Below are positions 1 to 6,942 of a stretch of DNA of 64,000 nucleotides, in pieces. How positions within the stretch are numbered: position 1 is the first letter of the stretch; every line of letters starts with the position of its first letter. The position numbers and the translations under genes are program-made. Location of the stretch: assembly GCF_008084145.1 (NCBI RefSeq), contig NZ_VSDO01000005.1:124001-188000 (forward strand). The letters are read 5' to 3'. The notes under the pieces are model-generated. The model searched no databases and was not told the DNA's origin. It worked only from the letters and a program-made list of their open reading frames with translations. This DNA comes from Paenibacillus faecis. Its GTDB lineage: Bacteria; Bacillota; Bacilli; Paenibacillales; Paenibacillaceae.

Positions 1-194
1 GCCTCGTGTTCCACGCCGGCACGGCCAAGAACGAAGCCGGCGAGTGGGTCACGAACGGCGGCCGCGTGCTCGGCGTCGTCGGGCTCGGGCGCGATATCGC
101 CGAAGCTCGGGAGCGGGCGTACGCCTCGGCGGAAAAAATCCGCTTCGAGGGCAAGCACAACCGCACGGATATCGCCGCCAAGGCGTTGGTTTAG
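1..194 (+). CDS. purD: Phosphoribosylamine--glycine ligase, C-terminal end (partial)
   Basis: The window opens inside this gene, reading from base 3. The visible residues contain the VFHAGT stretch, GGRVLGVVGLG and a final A-rich helix, which match the C-terminal ATP-grasp portion of PurD (GARS). The enzyme joins phosphoribosylamine and glycine in cytosolic purine synthesis. PurD is normally the last gene of the Bacillales pur operon, and the strong hairpin terminator 15 bases after the stop fits that position. Only about 64 residues are visible, so the identification rests on the C-terminus. Confidence 0.85.
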   Translation, partial: LVFHAGTAKNEAGEWVTNGGRVLGVVGLGRDIAEARERAYASAEKIRFEGKHNRTDIAAKALV

Positions 195-208
195 AGGGGT
201 TGAAGGAA

Positions 209-236
209 GACCGCCCGAGGGGGCGGTCTTTTTGTG
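209..236 (+). terminator. Rho-independent terminator after purD
   Basis: A perfect 9-bp stem (AGACCGCCC at 209-217 with GGGCGGTCT at 222-230), a 4-base loop and a run of T follow the purD stop codon. It probably ends the purine operon transcript. Confidence 0.9.
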
Positions 237-520
237 TTTTGTTAGCGGGGGAATGGGGGCGGGTGCAGGGAACAGAGCGCATAGCGGGCTGGACGTTGGG
301 GTCTTATTAAGCGAATAAGTCGGTCAACCCATGATTTCGGGGTCTCGGCAGGTAGGGGAATAAGGTCTTTTTGAACCGCTCGCGCCTAGCAAAGCTTAGG
401 CATAACTGAAATAAGTTCGGTCCACTCTCCGGTGTATGGGATCGGCGTGCGGATGGCGTGTGGATATAGTTATGTCTGGAAACTAGCTTGCTTGTGCTCC
501 ATCTGAACCTTGAGAACATC

Positions 521-658
521 AAATTCCTGCAAATCTGCAGGAATTTTCGACGAAACCGGTTCGTTTTTCTAAAATCGCTAAAAATACCTGCAGATTTGCA
601 TCTTTTTTCGCATCTGCTCGGAGATCGGCCTAGAATTCCTGCAGATTTGCATCTTTTT
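521..658. repeat. Intergenic palindrome and two direct copies of a related 21-mer
   Basis: An inverted repeat with arms AATTCCTGCA and TGCAGGAATT around an AATC loop lies at about 522-545. The related sequence CCTGCAGATTTGCATCTTTT follows as two direct copies at 587-606 and 638-657. No convincing gene lies between 237 and 900, and this repeat cluster is the main recognisable structure there. Its role is unknown. Confidence 0.7.
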
Positions 659-700
659 GGAGTTGGAGTGTTGGAGTGTGGGAGAGGTTGAGGTTGGAAG

Positions 701-754
701 GGTTAGAGAGGTTAGAGAGGTTAGAGAGGTTAGAGAGGTTAGAGAGGTTGGAGA
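701..754. repeat. 9-bp tandem repeat (GGTTAGAGA), five perfect copies plus one variant
   Basis: Five exact copies of GGTTAGAGA run from 701 to 745, followed by GGTTGGAGA at 746-754. Degenerate GAGAGG-rich sequence continues on both sides. Read on the minus strand it gives an artificial Ser-Asn-Leu repeat, which is why a spurious open frame appears there. This is a minisatellite-like tract prone to length change. Confidence 0.9.
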
Positions 755-932
755 GGGTAGAGGGGGGAGAGAGGTTAGAAAGGTTTTGACAAGTTGGAGA
801 CCTAGAAAACTGGTTGAAAGCGCCGCTTGGCTTCTTGATCGCCATGGGCCCCAGACGATTTGGATCGTCCCGAAAGGCCGTTATGGATAAGAGCCGCCAC
901 TTTGGAGATGTTATCAAAGAGGAGGCGATAAG

Positions 933-1160
933 GTGAGCAATAACAACAAGAACAGGAACATGCTGCCGGTCTCGCACGAGAAGGTGGATGTTGAAGGGGT
1001 TTACGCCGATGAGACGGGCCGCGAGGAATATTTGCATAAGGGCGACGAGTTTCCCGCCGACCTGGTATTGGGCACGACCGAGTGGAAGTTGACCGAGCTG
1101 GCCCAGGTGAAGCATGCCGAAGGGCGCACCAATCCGAGGCTGACTCCGAACAAGGAATAG
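933..1160 (+). CDS. Small YjzC-like hypothetical protein
   Basis: This 75-residue protein starts with GTG behind a good ribosome-binding site (GAGGAGG, about 920-926). It is hydrophilic, has no membrane segment and no cysteine. The central stretch (GVYADETGREEYLHKGDEFP, about residues 23-42) resembles the small Bacillales YjzC family, whose function is not known; the match is tentative. It stands alone and is followed by a very strong terminator, so it is probably monocistronic. Confidence 0.55.
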   Translation: MSNNNKNRNMLPVSHEKVDVEGVYADETGREEYLHKGDEFPADLVLGTTEWKLTELAQVKHAEGRTNPRLTPNKE

Positions 1161-1177
1161 GAATAAGCTCTGGCGGA

Positions 1178-1230
1178 ACGCCCCTGAATTCGCCGCCGAT
1201 ATTTTGGCGGCGAATTCAGGGGCGTTTTTT
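1178..1230 (+). terminator. Strong terminator after the YjzC-like gene
   Basis: A perfect 20-bp stem (1178-1197 with 1206-1225) and an 8-base loop are followed by a T run. The length and perfection of the stem make it an efficient terminator. Confidence 0.93.
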
Positions 1231-1340
1231 GCGCGATTTGCCTGCTGGAAGGGTTATCATAAATCTACCTCTTGAACCGCGGACGGTTCCGGTGTAACGT
1301 TAGAAGAATGAGAGATACGTTATGAAGCGAGGAGATAGGG

Positions 1341-2603
1341 ATGAGCCATACGGAACAGCATACGGTAGCGATGGAGGACATCGTGCGGGCGCACCATGTT
1401 CTGAAGGAAGTCGTGCGGCGGACGCCGCTGCAGCTCGATTCGACACTGTCGGCCAAGTACGACTGCAAGGTGTACCTGAAGCGGGAGGATCTGCAGGTGG
1501 TCCGGTCGTTCAAAATTCGCGGGGCCTACAATATGATCCGCAGTTTGACCCGGGAGGAGCTGGCGAAAGGCATCGTCTGCGCAAGCGCCGGCAACCACGC
1601 GCAGGGTGTGGCGTTTTCCTGCAATGCGCTGGGCATTCAGGGGAAGATCTTTATGCCGAGCACTACGCCGAACCAGAAGATTAAGCAGGTGAAGCGTTTC
1701 GGGGGTTCCTCCGTGGAGGTGATCCTGACCGGAGACAATTACGATGATGCCTACGAAGAGGCCATGAAGGCGTGCAACGAAGGCGGAATGACGTTTATCC
1801 ATCCGTTTGACGATCCGAAAATCGTCGCCGGCAACGGGACGGTCGCGATGGAGGTTATGGAGGCGCTGGATGCTCCGGCGGATTATGTCTTTGTGACGAT
1901 CGGCGGCGGGGGGCTGGTTTCCGGCGTGGGGACGTACATTAAAACGGTAAGCCCGCAAACGAAGTTGATCGGGGTCGAACCTTCCGGGGCGGCTTCGATG
2001 TCGGAGTCGATCCGGCAGCAAAAGGTGGTCACGCTGGAGTCGATCGATAAGTTTGTGGACGGAGCGGCGGTTAAACGGGTAGGCGATCTGAATTTCGAGA
2101 TCAGCCGGGGGTTGCTTGACGATATCGTCAAGGTTCCCGAAGGAAAGGCGTGTACGACGATTCTGGAGCTGTATAACGACAGTGCGATCGTCGTTGAGCC
2201 GGCGGGGGCGCTGCCGGTGTCGGCGCTGGACATGTACCGCGAGCAAATTCGCGGCAAGACGGTCGTCTGCATTATCAGCGGCGGCAACAATGACATCGAC
2301 CGGATGCAGGAGATGAAGGAGCGCTCGCTTATTTACGAAGGGCTCAAGCATTACTTCCTCATCAATTTCCCGCAGCGGGCCGGCGCCCTGCGCGAGTTTC
2401 TGGAGCAGGTGCTCGGGCCGAACGACGATATTACCCGGTTTGAGTATACGAAAAAGCACAACAAAGAGAACGGTCCGGCGCTGGTCGGGATCGAACTGAG
2501 CGACAAGCAGGATTATCAAGCATTGGTCGAGCGGATGCAGGCGAAGGGAATCGCCTTTACCGAATTGAACCGTGATTTGAATTTGTTTAACTTGCTGATT
2601 TAA
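1341..2603 (+). CDS. ilvA: Threonine ammonia-lyase (threonine dehydratase)
   Basis: IlvA converts L-threonine to 2-oxobutyrate and ammonia, the committed step of isoleucine synthesis in the cytosol. At 420 residues it has the usual Bacillus length. The PLP-binding lysine lies in SFKIRGAYN (Lys58), the phosphate-binding loop is GGGGLVSG (about 188-195), and SAGNHAQGVA (about 83-92) is the substrate/cofactor loop. The C-terminus (about 325-420, with HYFLINFPQRAGALREFLEQ) is a single ACT-like regulatory domain that in relatives senses isoleucine. The ATG is preceded by GAGGAGATAGGG. The gene stands alone with no T-box visible in the short leader. Confidence 0.95.
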   Translation: MSHTEQHTVAMEDIVRAHHVLKEVVRRTPLQLDSTLSAKYDCKVYLKREDLQVVRSFKIRGAYNMIRSLTREELAKGIVCASAGNHAQGVAFSCNALGIQGKIFMPSTTPNQKIKQVKRFGGSSVEVILTGDNYDDAYEEAMKACNEGGMTFIHPFDDPKIVAGNGTVAMEVMEALDAPADYVFVTIGGGGLVSGVGTYIKTVSPQTKLIGVEPSGAASMSESIRQQKVVTLESIDKFVDGAAVKRVGDLNFEISRGLLDDIVKVPEGKACTTILELYNDSAIVVEPAGALPVSALDMYREQIRGKTVVCIISGGNNDIDRMQEMKERSLIYEGLKHYFLINFPQRAGALREFLEQVLGPNDDITRFEYTKKHNKENGPALVGIELSDKQDYQALVERMQAKGIAFTELNRDLNLFNLLI

Positions 2604-2721
2604 TGCGAATAACGGCAGTCTATATAGATTGAACTAAAGAATTGGCGTTGGATGACGATATGAAGTGATTTTGGAGATACGTCACCGACATCCACAATGG
2701 TAGATATATCGGAGTTACATT

Positions 2722-2746
2722 ATTAACGGGAAAATCTCCCGTTAAT
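2722..2746. repeat. Intergenic palindrome, 10-bp arms
   Basis: ATTAACGGGA (2722-2731) and TCCCGTTAAT (2737-2746) form a perfect inverted repeat around AAATC. The same architecture recurs at 2830-2864 and 19129-19153, so this is one member of a dispersed intergenic hairpin family. Confidence 0.8.
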
Positions 2747-2829
2747 TCACCGCTCTTGGCGCTTCTTTCGGATTTAGCTGGAAAAACTCCATCTATTTCG
2801 CGGCCCTATTGCCGATATACACAATTTCA

Positions 2830-2864
2830 GGCGAATTAGCGGGAGATTCTCCAGTTAATTCGCC
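2830..2864. repeat. Second intergenic palindrome of the same type
   Basis: GGCGAATTA (2830-2838) pairs with TAATTCGCC (2856-2864), and GGAG with CTCC closer to the centre, with a short mismatch between. A weaker relative follows at about 2886-2912. Apart from these hairpins and the terminator at 3042-3090, the 2604-3100 spacer holds nothing I can recognise. Confidence 0.7.
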
Positions 2865-3041
2865 TTTACAGCAACATATGCACCAAATTAACAGGAAGAA
2901 TTCCTTTTAATTCAATGAGCTGCAGGTGAAGAATGTGAAAAGAACTCACTCCACGCTACCTACAGTCCCATGAGACACCCAATGCGATCAAGTTGCCTGA
3001 CGGAGCACAAGTAAGCAAATCAATAATTCAAACTATATAGT

Positions 3042-3092
3042 AAAAAGCGTATGCCCAAGGACGAGAAGTCCTGAGGGTGTACGCTTTTTTTA
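3042..3092 (+). terminator. Orphan terminator-like hairpin
   Basis: AAAAAGCGTA (3042-3051) pairs with TACGCTTTTT (3080-3089). Inner CCC/GGG and GGAC/GTCC pairs extend the stem, and a T run follows. It lies about 440 bases after ilvA with no obvious gene directly upstream. It may end a long ilvA 3' leader or a small RNA, or act on both strands. Confidence 0.75.
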
Positions 3093-3108
3093 TTTTTCCA
3101 AAGCGCCC

Positions 3109-3137
3109 TTTACAATCTTAATATATTAGTGTACTAT
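3109..3137 (+). promoter_or_regulatory. Probable promoter of the ytr-like operon
   Basis: TTTACA (3109-3114) and TACTAT (3132-3137) are separated by 17 bases, a good sigma-A type arrangement. The operator described next overlaps the -10 box. Confidence 0.6.
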
Positions 3138-3152
3138 TCAACTATAACACTA
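3127..3152. promoter_or_regulatory. Palindromic operator, probable GntR (YtrA-type) site
   Basis: TAGTGT (3127-3132) and ACACTA (3147-3152) form an inverted repeat with a 14-base spacer. YtrA-subfamily GntR repressors are known to bind AGTGTA/TACACT-type palindromes, and the operon encodes such a regulator. The site covers the -10 box, so repression by steric block is the likely mechanism. Confidence 0.65.
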
Positions 3153-3156
3153 GTAC

Positions 3157-3240
3157 GACGCAAAACTGACTAAGACGCAGAACCGACTAATGACGCAAAA
3201 CTGACTAAGACGCAGAACCGACTAATGACGCAAAACTGAC
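3157..3240. repeat. 35-bp direct repeat in the operon leader (2.4 copies)
   Basis: A 35-base unit beginning GACGCAAAACTGACTAA occurs at 3157-3191 and 3192-3226, with 14 bases of a third copy at 3227-3240. Each unit is itself two similar 17/18-base halves (GACGCAAAACTGACTAA and GACGCAGAACCGACTAA). The array lies between the promoter and the first ribosome-binding site. Confidence 0.9.
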
Positions 3241-3257
3241 CAAGGAGTGTGGAGTCG

Positions 3258-4217
3258 ATGAATGAGAGACGTTTAGCGGATAATGAGACGGCCGTTTTGT
3301 CCGTAGATGGCGTAAGCAAGATCATTCGAAACCGGAGAATTGTAGACCGGCTCTCTTTTGAATTGTATCCCGGCGAAATCGTCGGACTGTTGGGACCGAA
3401 CGGGGCGGGGAAGACGACGACGATCCGGATGATCGTCGGACTGATTTCCATGAGCGAAGGCGATGTGCGGGTAAAAGAGAAGAGCATCCGCCGCGATTTT
3501 GCCAAGGCGATTGCCCATATCGGAGGAATCATCGAGAATCCGGAGTTCTATCCGTATATGACCGGGTACGATAATCTGAAGCAGTACCAGCGGATGACGG
3601 AAGGGATTACGGAGGAGCGAATCCAGACGGTGACCAGGCTTGTCGGGCTGGAAGGCGCGATGAATAAGCGGGTGAAGGCATACTCCCTCGGGATGCGGCA
3701 GAGACTCGGCATCGCCCAGGCCCTGCTGCATGAGCCTTCCATTCTGATCCTGGATGAGCCGACAAACGGACTCGATCCCGCGGGGATCCGGGAAATGCGC
3801 GATTATTTGAAGAAGATTGCGGCGGAGGAGGGGATCTCGATCCTGGTGTCCAGCCATCTGCTGTCGGAGATGGAGCTGATGTGCAGCCGCGTGGTCGTGA
3901 TCCAGGAGGGGAGATTCGTTACGGAAAGAGCGCTCGGCTCGGCGGCCGACGTGGACAACGCAGGCCGGGTTCAGGTGATATTCCGGGTCAACGACGCGTT
4001 GAAGGCTCAGGCAAGGCTGGCGCGGATGGAGGAAATTACAATTCTCCGCGTGTCGGAGGAACAGCGGCAGGTGGCGGTCGCGGTGCGCGACGCGTATATT
4101 CCGAGAGTGGTCGGCGCTTTGGGGGCGGAAGGGATCGAATTATACCGGATTGAGGAGATCAAGGAATCGCTGGAAGATGAGTTCTTGAAGTGGACGGGAG
4201 GGAACCGGATTGCGTAG
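3258..4217 (+). CDS. ABC transporter ATP-binding protein (BcrA/YtrB type)
   Basis: This is the ATPase of an exporter of the kind used in bacitracin/lantibiotic resistance and cell-envelope stress. Walker A is GPNGAGKT, the signature is YSLGMRQR, and Walker B is ILILDEPTNGLDP, followed by the SSHLLSEM switch region. About 90 extra C-terminal residues are typical of BcrA-like subunits. ATG 3258 is preferred over the GTG at 3249 because AAGGAG at 3242-3247 is spaced for the ATG. The stop overlaps the following permease start by 8 bases, so the two are translationally coupled. Confidence 0.9.
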   Translation: MNERRLADNETAVLSVDGVSKIIRNRRIVDRLSFELYPGEIVGLLGPNGAGKTTTIRMIVGLISMSEGDVRVKEKSIRRDFAKAIAHIGGIIENPEFYPYMTGYDNLKQYQRMTEGITEERIQTVTRLVGLEGAMNKRVKAYSLGMRQRLGIAQALLHEPSILILDEPTNGLDPAGIREMRDYLKKIAAEEGISILVSSHLLSEMELMCSRVVVIQEGRFVTERALGSAADVDNAGRVQVIFRVNDALKAQARLARMEEITILRVSEEQRQVAVAVRDAYIPRVVGALGAEGIELYRIEEIKESLEDEFLKWTGGNRIA

Positions 4218-4977
4218 TTTCGGGAAGTTGCTGACAAATGAATGGTTAAAGCTGTACAAAAAGCGCAGCTTTTTTGTTCCTTATGCCGTACTCGCGGCCA
4301 TGGTGCTGTTCATCGTCTATCTGTTCAAATCCATGGGTGCGAATGAGGGAGGCATGCTGTCCGGATACGAGTTCTCGGCATGGTTGTTCAATAAGAACGG
4401 GACAGGACAGATGCTCACCTTCATGGCGATCATCGGTTCGGCCGGCATTCTCGCCAAGGAGCACAGCTTGGGGACGATCAAGCTGCTGCTGATCCGGGGA
4501 CAGGGCCGGAGCAAGATACTGGCTTCGAAATATGTAACCGTTCTGCTGTATAGCTTGACCTTGTCCCTGGTTACTTTGTTCGTCGGCATTGCCGCGGGCG
4601 GAGCGGCCTTCGGGTTTCAGGGCGTAGAAACGGGACTGGTCGGAGCCCTCGCGGCCGCCGGAATTCATTATGCCTATATGATCGTTTATGTAACGATCAC
4701 CTTCCTGCTTGGGGTGCTGACCCGCTCGGCCGGAGCCTCCATCGGTATCGGAATGATGATCGTGCTGATGGAAGGTCTGGTGGTGCAGCTCCTGTCGAGG
4801 TACGCGTTTACCAAATACCTGCTGTTTACCCATGCGGATTTGTCGGTGTATCTGAACGGGGGAACTCCTCCGGTGCAAGGAGTCACCTTACCTTTTTCGC
4901 TGGGGGTTATCTTCGTCTATCTGGCCTTGTTTCTTGGAGCAAGCTTTGTTACGTTTAAAAAACGGGATGTTGCCTGA
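4210..4977 (+). CDS. ABC transporter permease (BcrB-like)
   Basis: This 255-residue membrane protein begins with TTG at 4210, with GGGAGGG seven bases upstream. It has about six hydrophobic segments, the first at about residues 24-43 (VPYAVLAAMVLFIVYLF). The family member is the membrane partner of the BcrA-type ATPase encoded just upstream. A segment near residue 70 (MLTFMAIIGSAGILAKEHSLGTIK) carries the EHS-GTIK motif seen in ABC-2 permeases. The exported substrate cannot be deduced. Confidence 0.85.
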   Translation: MRSFGKLLTNEWLKLYKKRSFFVPYAVLAAMVLFIVYLFKSMGANEGGMLSGYEFSAWLFNKNGTGQMLTFMAIIGSAGILAKEHSLGTIKLLLIRGQGRSKILASKYVTVLLYSLTLSLVTLFVGIAAGGAAFGFQGVETGLVGALAAAGIHYAYMIVYVTITFLLGVLTRSAGASIGIGMMIVLMEGLVVQLLSRYAFTKYLLFTHADLSVYLNGGTPPVQGVTLPFSLGVIFVYLALFLGASFVTFKKRDVA

Positions 4978-5055
4978 TGCTGATCCGGCATCGGCATCCC
5001 TCTACGGCCGGAAATATGGGAGGCCTGAATACCGGCGGAAAGGATGGGGCCGATT

Positions 5056-5430
5056 GTGACAATGGAATTCGACAATAATCTGCCGATTTATATACAAATC
5101 ATGAATTACATCAAACGGGAGATCGTAACCGGCCGGCTAAAGGCCGGGGATAAAATCCCTTCGGTTCGTGAACTTGCGGCCGAGCTGCAAATCAATCCGA
5201 ATACGGTACAGAGGACGTTTCAGGAATTGGAGCGTGAAGAAATCGTGGAAACCAAACGGGGTCTAGGGAGATATGTAACCAGTGAGGAAGGTAAGATTAT
5301 GACGATCAAAAAAGAGATGGCCGGCGACCTGCTGGACCGGTTCATTCACGGGATGCAGGAGCTTGGCTTCACCAATCGGGATATTGCGGCGATCGTTGCG
5401 GAAGCGGTCGATGCCGAGGAAAGACGATAA
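5056..5430 (+). CDS. GntR-family transcriptional regulator (YtrA subfamily)
   Basis: This 124-residue protein has an N-terminal winged helix (FDNNLPIYIQIMNYIKREI, then KIPSVRELAAELQINPNTVQRTFQELE) and only a short C-terminal helical tail (about residues 75-124). That is the YtrA architecture, which lacks a large ligand domain. GTG 5056 fits best with AAAGGATGGGG upstream; ATG 5062 is the alternative, and an earlier ATG at 5044 has no room for a ribosome site. Members usually repress their own ABC operon, and the palindrome at 3127-3152 is the likely target. It sits mid-operon rather than first as in Bacillus ytr. Confidence 0.88.
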   Translation: MTMEFDNNLPIYIQIMNYIKREIVTGRLKAGDKIPSVRELAAELQINPNTVQRTFQELEREEIVETKRGLGRYVTSEEGKIMTIKKEMAGDLLDRFIHGMQELGFTNRDIAAIVAEAVDAEERR

Positions 5431-5457
5431 CGGGCAAGTCAAAAGGAGATACAGAAC

Positions 5458-6159
5458 ATGGTGGAAAATCTGCTGCAGTTTGAAGGAGTGTCCAAGTCTT
5501 ACCGCTCAAAGCCGGCGCTCAAAAACGTGTCCTTTACCGTTGGGCCGGGAAAAATCATCGGCCTGCTCGGGACCAACGGAAGCGGGAAGAGTACGTTGAT
5601 GAAGATCGCCGCGGGCCTGATTCCCGCATCGGCCGGGAAGGTGACCGTATCGGGCGAGCCGGTGGGCCTGGCAAGCAAGGCGGTCGTCTCTTTTATGCCA
5701 GACCGTCCCTTATCGGAGCCCTGGATGCGGGTACGGGATGCGGTGGCCTTTTACCGCGATTTTTACCAGGATTTCGATGAGGAGAAGGCGCGGAAAATGC
5801 TGGAGTTTATGCACCTGGAGGAACGGGACAAAGTCAATTCACTGTCCAAAGGGATGAATGAACGGCTGCAGCTTACGCTCACCCTGTCCCGCAGAGCCAA
5901 GCTCTACCTGATGGACGAACCGATCGGAGGGGTCGATCCGGTAGCGCGCACGAAGATTTTGGACGCGATCGTCGAGTTTTACAGCGAAGATAGCAGCCTG
6001 CTGATTTCCACCCACCTGGTGCGGGATATCGAACGGATTTTTGATGAGGTGATGTTTATCCGGGATGGGGAGATCGTGCTGCAGGAAGATGTGGAAGACT
6101 TGAGGCTCAAGCACGGGAAAAGTGTGGACGACATGTTTAAAGAGGTGTTTGCGGAATGA
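5458..6159 (+). CDS. ABC transporter ATP-binding protein (second pair)
   Basis: This is a compact 233-residue ATPase. Walker A is LGTNGSGKST, the signature is NSLSKGMNERLQ, and Walker B is LYLMDEPIGGVDP, followed by the STHLV switch histidine. The form resembles YtrE/YhcG-like subunits found with GntR regulators. AAAGGAGA is correctly spaced before ATG 5458. Its last four bases overlap the next permease (ATGA), so the pair forms a second ABC exporter within the same operon. Confidence 0.88.
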   Translation: MVENLLQFEGVSKSYRSKPALKNVSFTVGPGKIIGLLGTNGSGKSTLMKIAAGLIPASAGKVTVSGEPVGLASKAVVSFMPDRPLSEPWMRVRDAVAFYRDFYQDFDEEKARKMLEFMHLEERDKVNSLSKGMNERLQLTLTLSRRAKLYLMDEPIGGVDPVARTKILDAIVEFYSEDSSLLISTHLVRDIERIFDEVMFIRDGEIVLQEDVEDLRLKHGKSVDDMFKEVFAE

Positions 6160-6920
6160 TGAAGCTGCTGAAATACGACTGGAAACGCAATGCCAATACC
6201 TTCTCGGGTTTGCTGGCGGTACTGGTCCTTGTTCAAATCATCCTGTCGATGATCGGAAAAGTCAGGGGCTGGGATGAGAGTGTGATCGTAGTTTCTTCCT
6301 TTATTTTTTATGTAACCGCGGGCATTATCACAATGATCCTGGTTTGTAAAACGTTCGAATCGAATATCAAAGCTTACCATCGCAGGCTTTTGCCGGTTCA
6401 TCCGGCCTGGACCGTGCTCTCCTCGTTGCTGCTTGGTGTGCTGACGGCGGCTGTGGTTGCCGCTGTTGCGCTCGTACACGCGTTTATATATTTCAACAAT
6501 CACCATATTTCCTATCACAATTTCATGGGGTCGGGAAGCCGAGGCCTAATGGACTTGTTCCTGATCGCTTTGACTGCGGCATGGGGGTACATTTTACTGC
6601 TGCTGATCATTTTTGCGGCGACTACGATCGGTGCGAGCATCAGTATACGGGGAAAAGCGGGAACCTGGATCTCCATCCTTTCCTTCTTCATGATCAGCAG
6701 CGTGATGGGGTGGCTGGAGGGGCTGCTGTTCGGGGACAACGACCCTCCAAGGTTGCGGATCGGGGTTTTTCATCTCGGCGCCGGTGCGGATGCCTCGGGG
6801 GCTCAGGCTACGGGCGGCATTGAATTTCTGAGCTTTGCTCCTTTCCTGTACGAAGCCGCTTTTGCGGGAGTAATGTTCTACGCCATGACTTATTTGCTGC
6901 GCAAGAAAATGGAAATTTAA
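6156..6920 (+). CDS. ABC transporter permease (second pair)
   Basis: This 254-residue protein has about six transmembrane segments, including LLAVLVLVQIILSMIG (residues 19-34), a valine/alanine-rich helix near residues 88-112 and a last helix at about 225-248. It overlaps the upstream ATPase by four bases and ends 22 bases before the next gene, so it belongs to the operon. It is recognised as a permease by topology and context rather than by a sharp motif. Confidence 0.75.
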   Translation: MMKLLKYDWKRNANTFSGLLAVLVLVQIILSMIGKVRGWDESVIVVSSFIFYVTAGIITMILVCKTFESNIKAYHRRLLPVHPAWTVLSSLLLGVLTAAVVAAVALVHAFIYFNNHHISYHNFMGSGSRGLMDLFLIALTAAWGYILLLLIIFAATTIGASISIRGKAGTWISILSFFMISSVMGWLEGLLFGDNDPPRLRIGVFHLGAGADASGAQATGGIEFLSFAPFLYEAAFAGVMFYAMTYLLRKKMEI

Positions 6921-6942
6921 AAAACCACGGGAGATGTAAATT

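Noticed and set aside
701-754. Possible CRISPR array
   Set aside because: The repeats are head-to-tail without spacers and only 9 bases long.
630-1115. Minus-strand frame with a Ser-Asn-Leu repeat
   Set aside because: It is produced by the 9-bp tandem repeat read in reverse and has no ribosome site.
1320-2519. Long minus-strand open frame opposite ilvA
   Set aside because: It is a mirror of the GC-rich ilvA codons, has no ribosome site and no recognisable motif, while ilvA itself is certain.
3157-3240. Possible CRISPR array
   Set aside because: The 35-base units are directly adjacent with no spacers.
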